The notes under the pieces: generated by a model
Database searches by the model: none
The model's input: the letters and a program-made list of their open reading frames with translations, nothing else
Told to the model about the DNA's origin: nothing
Translations under genes and position numbers: made by a program
Assembly (NCBI GenBank): GCA_004431415.1
Contig: QPMI01000056.1
Coordinates: forward strand, 1 to 64,000
Length of the DNA: 64,000 nt
Origin: Cyanophora paradoxa
Lineage: Eukaryota; Glaucocystophyceae; Cyanophorales; Cyanophoraceae
Direction of reading: 5' to 3'
Shown: piece after piece, positions 11,629-22,036 of the stretch
Layout of the letters: each line of letters opens with the position of its first letter
How positions within the stretch are numbered: position 1 is the stretch's first letter

Positions 11629-13165
11629 TCAAGATCCTTGGCCCGTACCCTCGATTTTCAACTCCTCCACCTCGACCCTGTTGAATTCGAATTCAAAATC
11701 AATACTTTTGCCGAGCTCCTCGGACAGCGCCTCCGGTTCGATCAACGGCTCGCATCTGCGCGGCGGTAAAGCCACATGAGGGCAGCGCTTCGGACTAAAT
11801 TCCGCAGGATCGCGCACCGCACTTCTCCCCCGCCCTCGCCGGGGGTCGGATCGGGGGCGGCCTCCGGAGTACCCGGCAGGCTCTCGACCACCCCGCTCGC
11901 GGTGTCGATCGGGTTGCCGGGCTCGCCCCCGTCGGCGGCCGCCGGCGATCGCTCGATCACGGGCACGACATCCGCCTTTTGCGGGATTTCCAATCCTGTG
12001 GTCGAGAATCCGTGTAGAAATAAGCACGAGGTAGCGGAACCGGACACGAAATAGTAATGTAATGGCGAGATCGCACGTGCGCAGGCCCTTTCCGGGTCGG
12101 CGTCGACGTCCAGCAGTCCCTTTTTGTTAGAAGTACCTGCAGAAGTGACCCAATTCACGCGTTTAATTTGTATGCGAGATCGCCGCAGAATGTATTTGAA
12201 ATGAATATAAGAGTGCTTACTGGCGGCCTCGGCCAGCTCCCACTCGGGGCGCTGCCGCAAAAGTTAACCACGGGAGCCCAGTTAGTTTTGGTGGCCCTCA
12301 GGCGCGTATTATCGACAGCTGTCGAAAGCACTCACCCATGGGCCGCGGTAGAGAATCATGGGGCCGTCGATCGCGGGCTGGAGCGCGCGGCCGCGGCTGA
12401 ACCGCGGGAGAAAAGCATGGTGTCGCCTGTGCTCGACTGGAGCGCGCGGGCGAGCAACCCGTGGAATCGAACGACTGGGTAAGATTCCAGATTGTGCTTG
12501 TCCACGTATTCGGACAGAATCTCATCCAGCTCCTTGGCGAATTGTGGAGTGAATCTGAAAGCGGGGACCGCCCCTTCCGGCCACGGCTCCTCGAGGGCGA
12601 CATTCTGCATAATGAACGGGTGAAAGTCGATCTCCTGCACCGGCAGTTCTCGAAAGATCTCTGCGGGGCGCTGAGAATCAGTTTGCAGGTTGATAAAAGA
12701 ATATCTGCACATGTACACGGGCGCACTTATCAATTTCCGGATCAGCAAATACGACAATGTAGGCGTCCGCCGCGGCGCCTTCTGGTCGACGTGACCAGGA
12801 AGCTCTCGCTCAATAATAGGGATCGCCAGCCTGACACGTTTGATTCCGGACACCGCGGGCTCGTTGATGGATTTGAGGACGTCAAGGGCACCGAGGATTG
12901 TGGAAATTCGGGACTCGTAACCGCTCAGATACTCCAAGGCCGTACCGGATGGTTCCATGTCGAGGCTTTCCCAGTGGAGCTTGCCAATTAATGATAACAA
13001 GCGCTTTGACACGGCGAAAATTCGGGACGCAAAGGCGTCCTCCAGCCCGAGGTGCTGGAGGATCTTCTCGATTAGCTCGTACGGCAGCCGCGGCCTGTCG
13101 ATGTGGAGGTCTTTGAACTCGTCGGCGGCTTCCTGCACGCCGTGCAGGTGAAATTCCGTCAGGTT
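11629..13165 (-). CDS. Divergent F-box-type protein, 5' part of a minus-strand gene
   Basis: F-box proteins recruit substrates to SCF ubiquitin ligases through Skp1. From about 13080 the minus strand reads RPRLPYELIEKILQHLGL, then FAVSKRLLSLIGKLHWESLD and a segment ending YESRISTI. This has the same order as RLPDELVQRIFSEL, WAVDRRFRQLVRGVHW and YRKRLDRI in the gene at 48307, so it is a distant member of that family. The frame is open to about 12356. Downstream, ILYRGPWV (about 12340) and, after an intron, a GFSTTGL stretch (about 12010) follow, then an acidic tail near 11680 with DFEFEFNRVEVEE. No in-frame ATG precedes the F-box part (a TGA lies just upstream), so an upstream exon is likely. 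Introns near 12240-12340 and 12140-12220 are probable. Confidence 0.5.
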
Positions 13166-14041
13166 TTCAACCTTTCACGGGCGCATGCGCAAGTTCGACC
13201 GGCGCGCACGCGTTCTGCATTCAGCGCAACCGCCGGCGAATCCTCCGCAGCGGTCGACATCGAAGCTCAATTGCAAGGTCTGTGGTACGGGCGCACGTCG
13301 ACGTCACGGTACTGATATCGATTCCGCCGCGGCCGGGCCGGGCTATCGGACGCGTGGGGGCGGTAACGTACTACTGCAAATAGATCGCGTGCGTATGCGT
13401 ATGCAACAAGATCCACGTCGCCGCACGTCGCGGAGGCGGGCAAGTCCGATGTTGGCCCACCGTGGCACCTCGGGCTCGAGCTCCTGGGCTCGCTATAGCC
13501 GAGGAATCGCGCGGCTGCGCTTTGCTCTAGCTATAGGTCTATCGGCCGTTGGACGCTTGCGCTATGTGCCGGCGGGCCGGGCATGCGCACCGGTCCGCAC
13601 CACCGGCCTCGTGCGCGAGTCCCCGAATCGAAACGCCAGAGCCGGGAGGGCCTGCGATCCGGTGTATTGCTAAATTTCGTGCTAGAATCGCCCACGAAAC
13701 TTCGGCTGTGAGGCAAACACGCACTGCGGCGCGTGTTGCAATTGGCGGGGATGGGGTACACACACACACACAGCTCTTTGGCCCAGTGGAAGTTACCGTG
13801 CACCGTACATGGACGCTTGTCGCACGTGCATATGCATGCAGCCTAAAACTACGAGTACGATATAGTCGAAGCGCGCGCGAGTAGAGCGGGCCCGCAGCCG
13901 GAGACCAGGACGCGCCCGCCCGATCGACGAGCCATGCCACCGCGGACAAGGTACTCGCCAACTCGTGTAAGGCTTTGAGACATAAGAAAGTCGACAAATA
14001 AAAGGAAAAAGCTAACTATGCTTCTAACTCAGTAAGGCCGC
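13166..14041. other. Intergenic, with (CA)7 microsatellite at about 13760
   Basis: About 870 bp separating two minus-strand genes. Contains a short CA run (13758-13772) and mixed GC-rich sequence. It probably includes the 5' exon or promoter of the F-box-type gene. No RNA gene or transposon ends recognised. Confidence 0.4.
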
Positions 14042-15766
14042 CTAGACTACCTGCTCCCCAGCGAAAGAAAGGCCGAGGCGCTCGGCGAGGGAAACGCCGC
14101 CCCTCACAATCCACCGCCTCGTCTCCGGCGGCAAGAGAACGTCGGCCTCGGGCGGCCACCCCGCCGCCGCCGCCGCCGCCGCCGCCGTGGGGACGCCAAG
14201 CCGCTCGGCGAGCGGAATCCCGCCCCGAACGAGGCGCGGCGCCTCCGGCGACGAGCGAGGGTCGTCCTCGGACGCCGCCTCCGAGAAGCAGGTCTCCGCC
14301 TCGACGGCCGCGGGCCCAGGGTCGGCGGATCGCCGGCGGGGACGTCGATCTCCACGGGCTCCGCGGCCGGCCGGCGCCCGCCCGACTTCGTCGTTTTCTT
14401 CTTCTTCTTCTTGCTCTTCTTCTTGCCATTCTTCTTCCTCCTCCTCGTGTTAAAGAGGGCGTCGCTGCGGCGGCGGCGGCGGATTCTGGGTGGCTTCAGC
14501 CACCACGCGCCGCCGGGGCCCGGCTCGAACGGCTCGAGCACGGCGTCCGGATGCGCATCCGCCGCCCCCGTCCGCGAGCCGGGCTCGCGCATGACCCAGA
14601 CCTGGGGCCGCTTGAGCTCCCGGGCCTCCACCCGCTTCGTGTGCGCCGACTTCGGGACCAGCTCGCGCGTCGGGAACTGGCAGAGCGTGTAGCTCTCGAG
14701 CTGGCGCAAGAGCTCGGGGAAGAAGCCATGTCCTGCGAGAGAAAGGTAAGATGAGGCCAAAAGGCGCCGGGCGCGCGGGCACACCGTAGCTGGAGACGAT
14801 GACCTGCGCGGGGGCGGGAACGGGGCGCACGTCCGCGGTCAGCGGCGGATGGCGCACGAGCGCGGCGGGACGGCGCCTGCAGAGCGCGAGACCGCGCACC
14901 TCCTGCTCGTGGTAGATCGCCACCGAGGCGCAGCAGCTGACGGTCTTCTTCGTGGTGTTGGCCGAGAAGTACGCATTCGCCCGCGATGGATCGGGATGCG
15001 CTGCGTTTATGAACCGGCCCAGAAAGTTCTCCAGCGCGCCGTGGACGTACGTGTCCTTGTCGATCATGTAGCAGTACCTGCAGGCCGGCGCGTCAGCGCC
15101 GGCGCCGGCGCGGCGAGGCGCTCCAACGCACAGCCATTCGCCCGTTTTCTGTATCTGCTCGATCTCGTACGGCTCAGGACTCCTCATCAAGATCCTGCGG
15201 GGGCGGCGGTCGGCGAGCAGCGCGCGACGGGCGGCGGACCGGCGCCGGCGCGCTGGGCACCCGTCGTAGAAAGTGATAAAGACCCGGGTGTTCGGGCCGA
15301 AGACCTCGACTTCTTCGGGGAGCTTCCCGAGCTCGGCGGCGGCCGCCAGCGCCTCGGGCTGCGCCACCGCGAACAGCCCCTCGCCTTTGCAGACGGTGGA
15401 CGGGCCGATGCGGAACTGATCGAACGTTAGAAGAAGGAAAACGAGGGGAAACCGTCGCGAGAACGGCCCCGACGCGCACCCCAGCCTCCGCAGGTGCTCC
15501 ACGCAGAACGGTGTCTTCCTCGTGGAGGCCAAGCACCCATCCCACCGGCACCGGCGCGGGCGCGTCGCGCGGGCTAGCCGCCTCCGGAGCGTTTCGAGCT
15601 GGCCGCGGTCGGCCTTCCGGAGGCGCTGAAGAAAGAGCTCGGTGGCCGTCCTAGGGTCCTGGGGCTCTTCGGCGGCCGCGGAATCCGCATCGAGAGGATG
15701 CGGACCGCAGCCGATCATCCACGGCGTCACTCGGTCCCATCCCTCGCCCTGCGGCTGCGTTGGCAT
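14042..15766 (-). CDS. SET-domain protein (putative protein lysine methyltransferase)
   Basis: SET enzymes transfer methyl groups from S-adenosylmethionine to lysine. ATG at 15764-15766. A Cys/His cluster (CRWDGC then FCVEHL) precedes the domain. Four short introns give one continuous frame: after RRLG (to FRIGPSTVC), after FYDG (to ILMRSPEPYE), within GEWL (to YCYMIDKD) and before VIVSSYG. SET landmarks are in order: GEGLFAVAQ, NTRVFITFYDG, MIDKDTYVHGALENFLGRFIN (Asn of the knot), and VIVSSYG as the C-terminal tyrosine strand. The usual RFINHSC is RFINAAH, so His and Ser-Cys are replaced. The tail has a Lys-rich stretch (about 14390-14440, likely nuclear localisation) and ends VRGGVSLAERLGLSFAG before TAG at 14042-14044, in a frame differing from the Lys-rich part. 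That last switch is unexplained. Confidence 0.72.
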
Positions 15767-15845
15767 CGCCGACGGCGCCGTACCCTTCCGACCCGTACCC
15801 GGTGAGCACCGGAAGCGTCGCCCGGCGCGTCTATCGAACGCGGCT
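15767..15845. promoter_or_regulatory. Divergent promoter region
   Basis: Only 79 bp separate the start codons of the SET gene (minus) and the 15846 gene (plus). A shared bidirectional promoter is inferred from this spacing; no TATA box or named factor site is visible. Confidence 0.35.
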
Positions 15846-18450
15846 ATGGCATTTGACTACTGGGGAATCAACTTGGGCGTCCCAACGTCCGTTCTGGGCA
15901 TCTCGACGCCCATCGCCGATCTGACCGATGACGAAGTCGAGGATGCATTCCGGCGAACGATGAGCAGCCTCAAAGACCCTGCCGCGCTTCAGGTGCGCCC
16001 CCCGCGCGTCGCCCGCGCGCCCTCCGCGGTCACCTGCGCATGCGCCCGGCCTGACCGCGCGCCGCTGGCCACGGGCCGACTTGCGCAGGGCCCAAACTTC
16101 CGCCCGGATCCGCAGCAGCTGAATGAATGGTTTTCGACGCTTCGGCAAGCCGCCACGTTCGGTGCGGGCCCGGCCCGCCCCCGCGCTCCCGCCGGCGCCT
16201 CGGCGGATCCCGCGGCTCAATCGTGCTCGCGCCGCCGCGCGCAGCATACCGGGTGCTGATATCGCCGGCCGTTCGCGCCGAGATGGCCAAGCACGGCCCG
16301 CGCACGCGCCTCGTCGCGGACATCAACCACCTGGCCGCCGAGACGCCCGAAGCCGTTTGCGAGGGCTGCGGCGTCGACGAGAGGACGAGCGAGCCCCGGC
16401 ACGTCTTCCGGAGACGGCGTACATCCAGAGATGCCGGAAGAGCGACGCGACCGTGTTGACGGCCACCGTGCTGGGGAACGCCGGCCCGCTGTGCGTTCCG
16501 CGCGCCGCTCTCGGGCCGACCGGCGTCCACCTGGAGAACGCGCCCTCGAGGCAAGCGGTCCGCCTCCGTCGCCCCGCCGCGACGCCCCCCGCCGCCGCCG
16601 ACCGCGAGCCTCGTCCCATCGTCCCGCCGCCTGCTGCGGCCCTCGCCTCGCCATCCGAGCCCCCCGCCGCGGCCTCTGGCGCCGCCGCCGCCGCACCCCG
16701 CACCCGCCGCTCGGCCTCCGCCGCCGCCGACCCAAAGAACCCGCCGTCACCTCCCTCGGGCGAAGAGGCGGAGCCCCCCGCACTCGCCCACGCCGAGCCG
16801 TCCGGGTGCGGACTCTTCCTTTGCGCCTACTTATACCTCGTTCCGAGGCGCGCGCAGCGAGATCAAAGTCGGGAAGACCGCGTTCCGCGAACGCACGAGC
16901 CTCAACCAGCTGCGCTCCAAGCTGGGCCTCCCGCAGGTGCCGCCGCGCGTGGCGCTCGCCGAATTTCAGCTGGAGACGGCTCGCGAGTGCGCGAAACGGG
17001 GCATCGACATCTCGCACTGGTCCGCGGCCCCGCCGGCCCCTTGTCCTTTTGCAAATCACGACCGTGCCCGCGCGCAGCCAAAACGCTCCGAAACTGCTGC
17101 CCGAAGGCGAGACGGCGCCGCCGGCAGAGGGCGACGGGTCTCCGAACTCGAAGCCGCCGGCGCCCGACAACGCTTCCAAACGGCCCAAGTGCGTGGGGGG
17201 CGGTTGCATCCTCTGCGCGAGTCCGCCGTGATCGCTACCGCAGGCGAAAGGCCGCCGAAATCGGCGCTTCGAGCAGCTCGTCGCCCGAGGAAGCCCCCGC
17301 GCCGTGCGCCCGCCCTTTTTCCGGACCGCCGCGCCGCCGGAGCTCGCGCTGACGTATCGTCCGAGCAGGAAACCGCTCGAGGACCGCAAGGAGTCCGATG
17401 AGACCGAGTCGCTCTGGACGTCGATCAAGGAGGAGGACGTCGTCGACCCGGCCGCCGCGTGCGAGATCTTTCGAACGAAACCTCGCCCAATATAGATGCT
17501 CGGCGCTGATGCGGGCTTTTTCAGGAAGACGGAGTGGGAGTCTTCGTCGTTCTTCCAGAAGAGCAGAGCGGCGCTGATCAAGTTCCTCCGGAAGCACTTT
17601 CCCACAACGGAACGACTCGCGGTGCTCAACCAGCTCTCCCTCGAAGGGATCAGGGCCCTCGTCGTTCTTCTGGCCCGCCGGCTTGGCTTCCCCGAGATCG
17701 ATGCGTGCGTCTCGGGGGCTTTGGGATCTCCCCCCGGGCGCCGCCGACGCATAGTCCGCAGCGAAAATCAAGTCGGGTCGAAGTTCTGGACGACTTCGGA
17801 AAGGACCGACGACGTCCTCGCCGATATGATGTGCGTTTTAGCTCCGCTGTGCCGGAACGTTCTCACGGGCCTCGTTTTGCATATATTCGCAGAAAGAATG
17901 CCATCGCGAAAGCGCAGGAGCAGGCGGTGGCCAGCATCAAGAAGGAACCCGGCATCACGCAGCCGGCGGAGCCGGGGCCCGGCGAGGAGCGCAAGGAGGA
18001 CGGCCCGCCCGCAACACCCGCGGCGTCCACATCTCCGCCAAAAGCTGCAGCGTGAGCGCGCCGTGCGGGGCTCTCCCACTCCGCCGCTTTCCGTCCAACC
18101 CGCGTTTCTTTGCGCGGCAGGTCCACGCCGAAGAGCAACGCCGGCGCCGGCGCCTCGGGCGAGAAGGATGAACAAGGCCCCCCGGGTCCGCAGCGCCCTT
18201 CCCTCTCCCGACCCTCCCGCTGCCCCAGGCGCCACCTGGCGATCCTTTGTGCCGACAGAGCGCCCCTCGAAACGCGTGGTTTCTGAGGTGGAGGAGGCCC
18301 TGCTGCGGAGAATTGAGGTCGGCGTTTCCCCGGCCCCACCGTTTTAACGTCATTTTAACGTGAATCCAGGCGGAGACAAACCCGGAGAAGAAGCGGAAAC
18401 TCGAGACCTTGCTCGAACAGACGCGAGAGATGGAGACAGGCAAGGAATAG
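15846..18450 (+). CDS. Unknown multi-exon protein, head-to-head with the SET gene
   Basis: Not recognised. ATG at 15846 begins MAFDYWGINLGVPTSVLGIS. Clear introns follow: after DPAALQ (GTGCGCCCC to GCGCAG, resuming GPNFRPDPQQ) and after AATF (GTGCGGGCC to CGCGCAG, resuming AYRVLISPAV). Later pieces include CEGCG, YIQRCRKSDATVLT, a Ser/Pro/Ala linker (16560-16800), KVGKTAFRERTSLNQLRSK, IKFLRKHFPTTERLAVL (about 17575) and KFWTTSERTDDVLADM (about 17790). The last exon is reached by intron GTCGGCG to AATCCAG and encodes KKRKLETLLEQTREME, a coiled-coil-like end, with TAG at 18448. A frame change near 16410 is unresolved. Head-to-head placement with the SET gene suggests co-expression. The 15846-16400 and 17496-18450 parts could be two genes. 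Confidence 0.5.
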
Positions 18451-18592
18451 ACCCCGCTCGCGGGCGTATCCGCCGCGGAAGCAGAATAGAGCGCGCGCGC
18501 GCTCGCGTGGCGGGGGGCGGACTGGATGCGGATGCTCTAGATCCGGTCCGCCTCCCCGCGCCCCAGCCACATTCGAGCTGTCGTAATTATTA

Positions 18593-20809
18593 ATGATGAC
18601 CGCCAGCCGACCGCTCGGGCCGAAAGCTGCTTGGGGGGGGGGTGGGGGTCGCGAGGGGCGCCGGCGGGGGACTGGGGGCTACGGGCGGGGCCGAGGCCGC
18701 CTTGTGCACGCCATATTCGCGACCGCTGAGGGCTCTGGACGGATTCCGAACCGAACTTTCTCCTCGCGATCGCTCGAGCGCGCAGATCGTCTGGTGTCCT
18801 CGGCGTCCGGGGCAAGGTCCGAGTACTGCTTCGGACGGCCCGGCCGGTCCGTGTACTCGACCGGTCCGCACCCTCGCCCCCTCCCCCTCGCGCCCGGGCC
18901 CCTGACGGGCGCCCGCAGAACCCTTCAGGTGCGCCGAGCTCGTCGCGACGAGGCGGTACGGTTACCGTTCCTACGGTCCCGTCCGCTGGAGGGGTCAGAT
19001 CCTGCACGTGCGCTCCGGGCCCGCGCGGGGCGCCCTCCTCCATGCGCGCCCGCCCCGACGGCCCCGCCCGCAGCTCCCGTTCGGCATCGTCCCCGAGGGC
19101 ATGACGGGCCCGCCGGGCCGGATGGCGGAGCACTTTGGCTCGAAGCTGGGGCTGAGCCCGCCGCCCGTTGACCTGCTCGCCCTCCGCGCGATCGAGGGGG
19201 CCCTGCTCGGGCGCCCGCACGGCCCGCCGCACGCCTCGGCGCTGGCGGCGTGGGCCACGTCCCCCGAGCGGCACGTCGCGCTCCCCTGCAACCTCCTCGG
19301 GGGCGGCGTCGACTCGCGTTACATCCGGAGGCAGCGGGCCGAGGTGCCGCCGCCGCCCCCGCCCCGCGCCGCCCTCTCACGCGCGCGCCGCAGGGCAAGT
19401 TCGCCGCCTACGTCGCGCCGCTCCCGCCGGGCTGCTCCACGGAGGACGAGGCGCGGCACGACTACGTCCTGGACCGCGGGGCGCAGACGTGCATCTCCCT
19501 GAGCGGCGTCCTCGCCGCCGTCCACCTTCCCGGCCTCTTCCGCGAGGGCGCCGGGATCGAGCGGGTCGCCGCCGCCGTCGCCTGCGCCTCCACGGCCTTC
19601 AACTTTTCCGTCCGCCGCAGCACCATGTACAGCGAGGCCCGGGTGCGGGCCGCCGTCCTCTTTCCGCCCGCGGCCGCGACGTGAACGCCGAGGCAGGACA
19701 AGAAGCTGCTCGACGAGGCGCGCGCGGCGGCCGAGGCGGCGCTCCGGACGGGACGGCTCGACGTGATGCGGGAGAAGCTCGCCGGGCGACCCGGGGGCAA
19801 GAGGAAGGCGCCCGCGCCGCCCCCGCGCCTCGCAGCGGCGCGCCCGCCGCGGAGGGCTGCCGCGGGCAAGGCCGATAAATCGAAAAAGCGCGGGCCGCGG
19901 ATCGCCACCGGCTTCCAACGAACCCAGGGCGCGTCTGTCCCGATTCCGGTCCGCGGCCCGCGCCCCGCCCCGGCCGCCCGCGCGGGCGAGCCGACCCGCT
20001 CTCCCGCGCGCAGATCTCTCTCAACCCGCAGTACGGCTCGGACACGAACGCGAACCGGCGGCTGCACCTCGCGAACGGGTACTTTGCCGGTGTGCTCGAG
20101 TACCTGTTCCCGGCCCTCTGCGCCTTTGACGTCAAGGCCGGCTGCGACATGGCGGAGATCGCGCTTCGCCTTCTCGATCGGCAACCGTACAATTACGGTC
20201 CGCCATCGCGCGCCGTCCCGCCCTCTCGGGCCCGACGCGGGTTGCGGGCGCGCAGGGTTCTGGTCGATGCAATGGATGAATCCGCCGGAAACGCGAGCTC
20301 GTTTTAAAAATAACCCACCTTTGGATGCCGACACTTTTTCTCCAGGATCGCGACGTCCCACCGGGACAAGAACGACGCGCAAGAGGCCTACGCCGCTCTC
20401 GTCTACTTTCACCCCGACGGCGCCCGGGACCGGCGGCTGCATCGTCTCCGTTTCCCCACCCTCGGCATCTCGCTCGACGTGCGACACGGGGACGTCGTCT
20501 TTATCCGGGTGAGCGCCCCGGGGCCCCCGCCGGCTCTCTGCCCCCGTCTTCCCGGCCGACGACGACCCGATGCGCCTCCAGGGGCACCTGCTCGAGCACG
20601 AGGTCGTGGTGGACGGGGAGACGGATCCCAGGTTCGATGCTTTGGCGGGCGCCCCCCCCCGGCCGCCCTGATCCCGCTACCGCACGCGCAGGTATTGCAT
20701 CGTGTTTACCCTCGGCAAGGACCTCAAAGTCGACGCCGATCCCGCCGGCGAGGCGAGAAAGGGTGTGTCTGCCTCGTCCGACAGCGACTCTTCGAATTCG
20801 GAAGGCTAG
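18593..20809 (+). CDS. TET/JBP-like 2-oxoglutarate/Fe(II) dioxygenase
   Basis: TET/JBP enzymes oxidise 5-methylpyrimidines in DNA using Fe(II) and 2-oxoglutarate. The C-terminal third has the family's landmarks in order: HRDKND (20359-20376, the HxD iron ligands), FPTLGISLDVRHGDVVFIR (about 20452-20510), HLLEHEV with the distal His (20585-20605), and, across an intron (GTTCGAT to GCGCAG), RYCIVFTLGK where Arg would bind 2-oxoglutarate. The layout recalls the basidiomycete and algal TET/JBP branch. Upstream exons encode FGIVPEGMTGPPGR, a basic linker (about 19790-19890), and NRRLHLANGYFAGVLEYLFP. Introns of about 50-90 nt have GTGCGG or GTCCGC donors. Where a GG turn is expected, the open frame reads ARDRRLHRL while an adjacent frame reads GTGGCIVS, hinting at compensating indels near 20415-20450. 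The first ATG (18593) is provisional. The tail is Ser/Asp-rich. Confidence 0.62.
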
Positions 20810-21677
20810 CTCCGCTGTGTAGTTTGACTTTTAAAAATGCAATAACATCAAAAATAATTAGCTTCAAGGATGGGAAGCTTGTGGCATGTCACTGATCATG
20901 ATCATGAGTCACTTTAACGTTTATAGCACGTATACTAGTTAAAATAATCATATCGATATCAACATGGCATGTCAATGAGTCACTAATTAATATAAGTAAT
21001 GATCGGATCATGATCGCTTGAGCTCGGCTGCATACAGCTGCAGCTGCAGCGTAGTATCATGATCATAATTATATAATCATGACTCAGTGAATTCGAAAGC
21101 CTTCAATTGAAGGCTTTATAAATAACTTAGTAAGGCATATAGATATCATAGTATCATGATCATAATCATGATACTATTAAAGCCTTCAAGGCTTCAAGGC
21201 CTTACTCAAATCATAGTATCATGATCATGATCATAATCATGAATCATGAAAGCCTTCAAGGCTTCAAGGCCTCAGTCATGTATATATTATGATAGATATC
21301 ATGCATGATCATAGTATCATGATCATGATCACGAAAATCTTCATGATCAAGGCCGGGCTAGAACTTTTGGAAGGCATTTTGTCATATAGGCAGACTTTTG
21401 GATATAGCTATCATAGTATCATGATCATGATAATCATCATGAATTCGAAAGCCTTCAAGGCTCCAAGACCTTGGGCCTAGCTATAGTACCTTATCATGAA
21501 AGCCTAATTATATATAAGTATACGCGTGCCGCAGTGCGTATGCAACCTATCATAGTATAAGCTTCAAAATTCGAATTCATGATACGTTACATGTACATGT
21601 ACATATCCGCGGCCGATGATCCGATGATCGATATCATGATATCGGTCATGATCATCAAAGTACTAGTACTAGTACTA
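20810..21677. repeat. AT-rich palindromic repeat block
   Basis: An abrupt drop in GC. The core ATAGTATCATGATCAT recurs (for example about 21145, 21212, 21309, 21411) with variants near 21052 and 21547. A second motif, AAGCCTTCAAGGCTTCAAGGCC, itself partly palindromic, recurs near 21180, 21250 and 21450 and in altered form near 21100. Units are spaced irregularly (about 65-100 bp). TGATCATGATCA dyads can form cruciforms. No gene is present. It may be a satellite, a matrix-attachment-like spacer or remains of a transposon cluster. Confidence 0.8.
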
Positions 21678-22036
21678 CCCCGCACTAGGCCCGTAGTAGG
21701 TCCTTTGCGAGCGAGCTGTGGTGCAAACGTTTATTTCGACAGACGGAGAGGGTTGGGAACTTAGCCCGCCCCCGCCGCCGCGCCCCGCCCTCGAGGTAAG
21801 ATTGCGCTCTTCGGCTCGTTCGAAAAGTGTCTTAGGCGGACGGTCCCGACGGACGGGCCGGCGGGAGCGCAGTGCCGCCGGGCCGCAGCGCTCGTCTGCC
21901 GCCCCCCTCCCCCGCGCCCGAAGGCCCCGCACTAGGTCCTTTGCGAGCGAGCTGTGGTGCAAACGTTTATTTCGACAGACGGAGAGGGTTGGGAACTTAG
22001 CCCGGCCCCCGCCGCCGCGCCCAGCCCTTGAGGTAC
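21678..22036. repeat. Direct repeat of about 110 bp, two copies 236-247 bp apart
   Basis: Copy one begins CCCCGCACTAGG at about 21678 and copy two at about 21925. Both continue TCCTTTGCGAGCGAGCTG (21701 and 21937), a TTTATTTCGACAGACGGAG stretch and a GC-rich end near 21795 and 22030. Copy one has an extra CCCGTAGT-type insertion. The sequence between and after the copies is GC-rich and has no gene I can support. A related CGCACTAGGTCC occurs again near 23307. Confidence 0.8.

Noticed and set aside
13758-13772. Short CA run as a possible Z-DNA or regulatory signal
   Set aside because: Too short and without context; noted only as a microsatellite.
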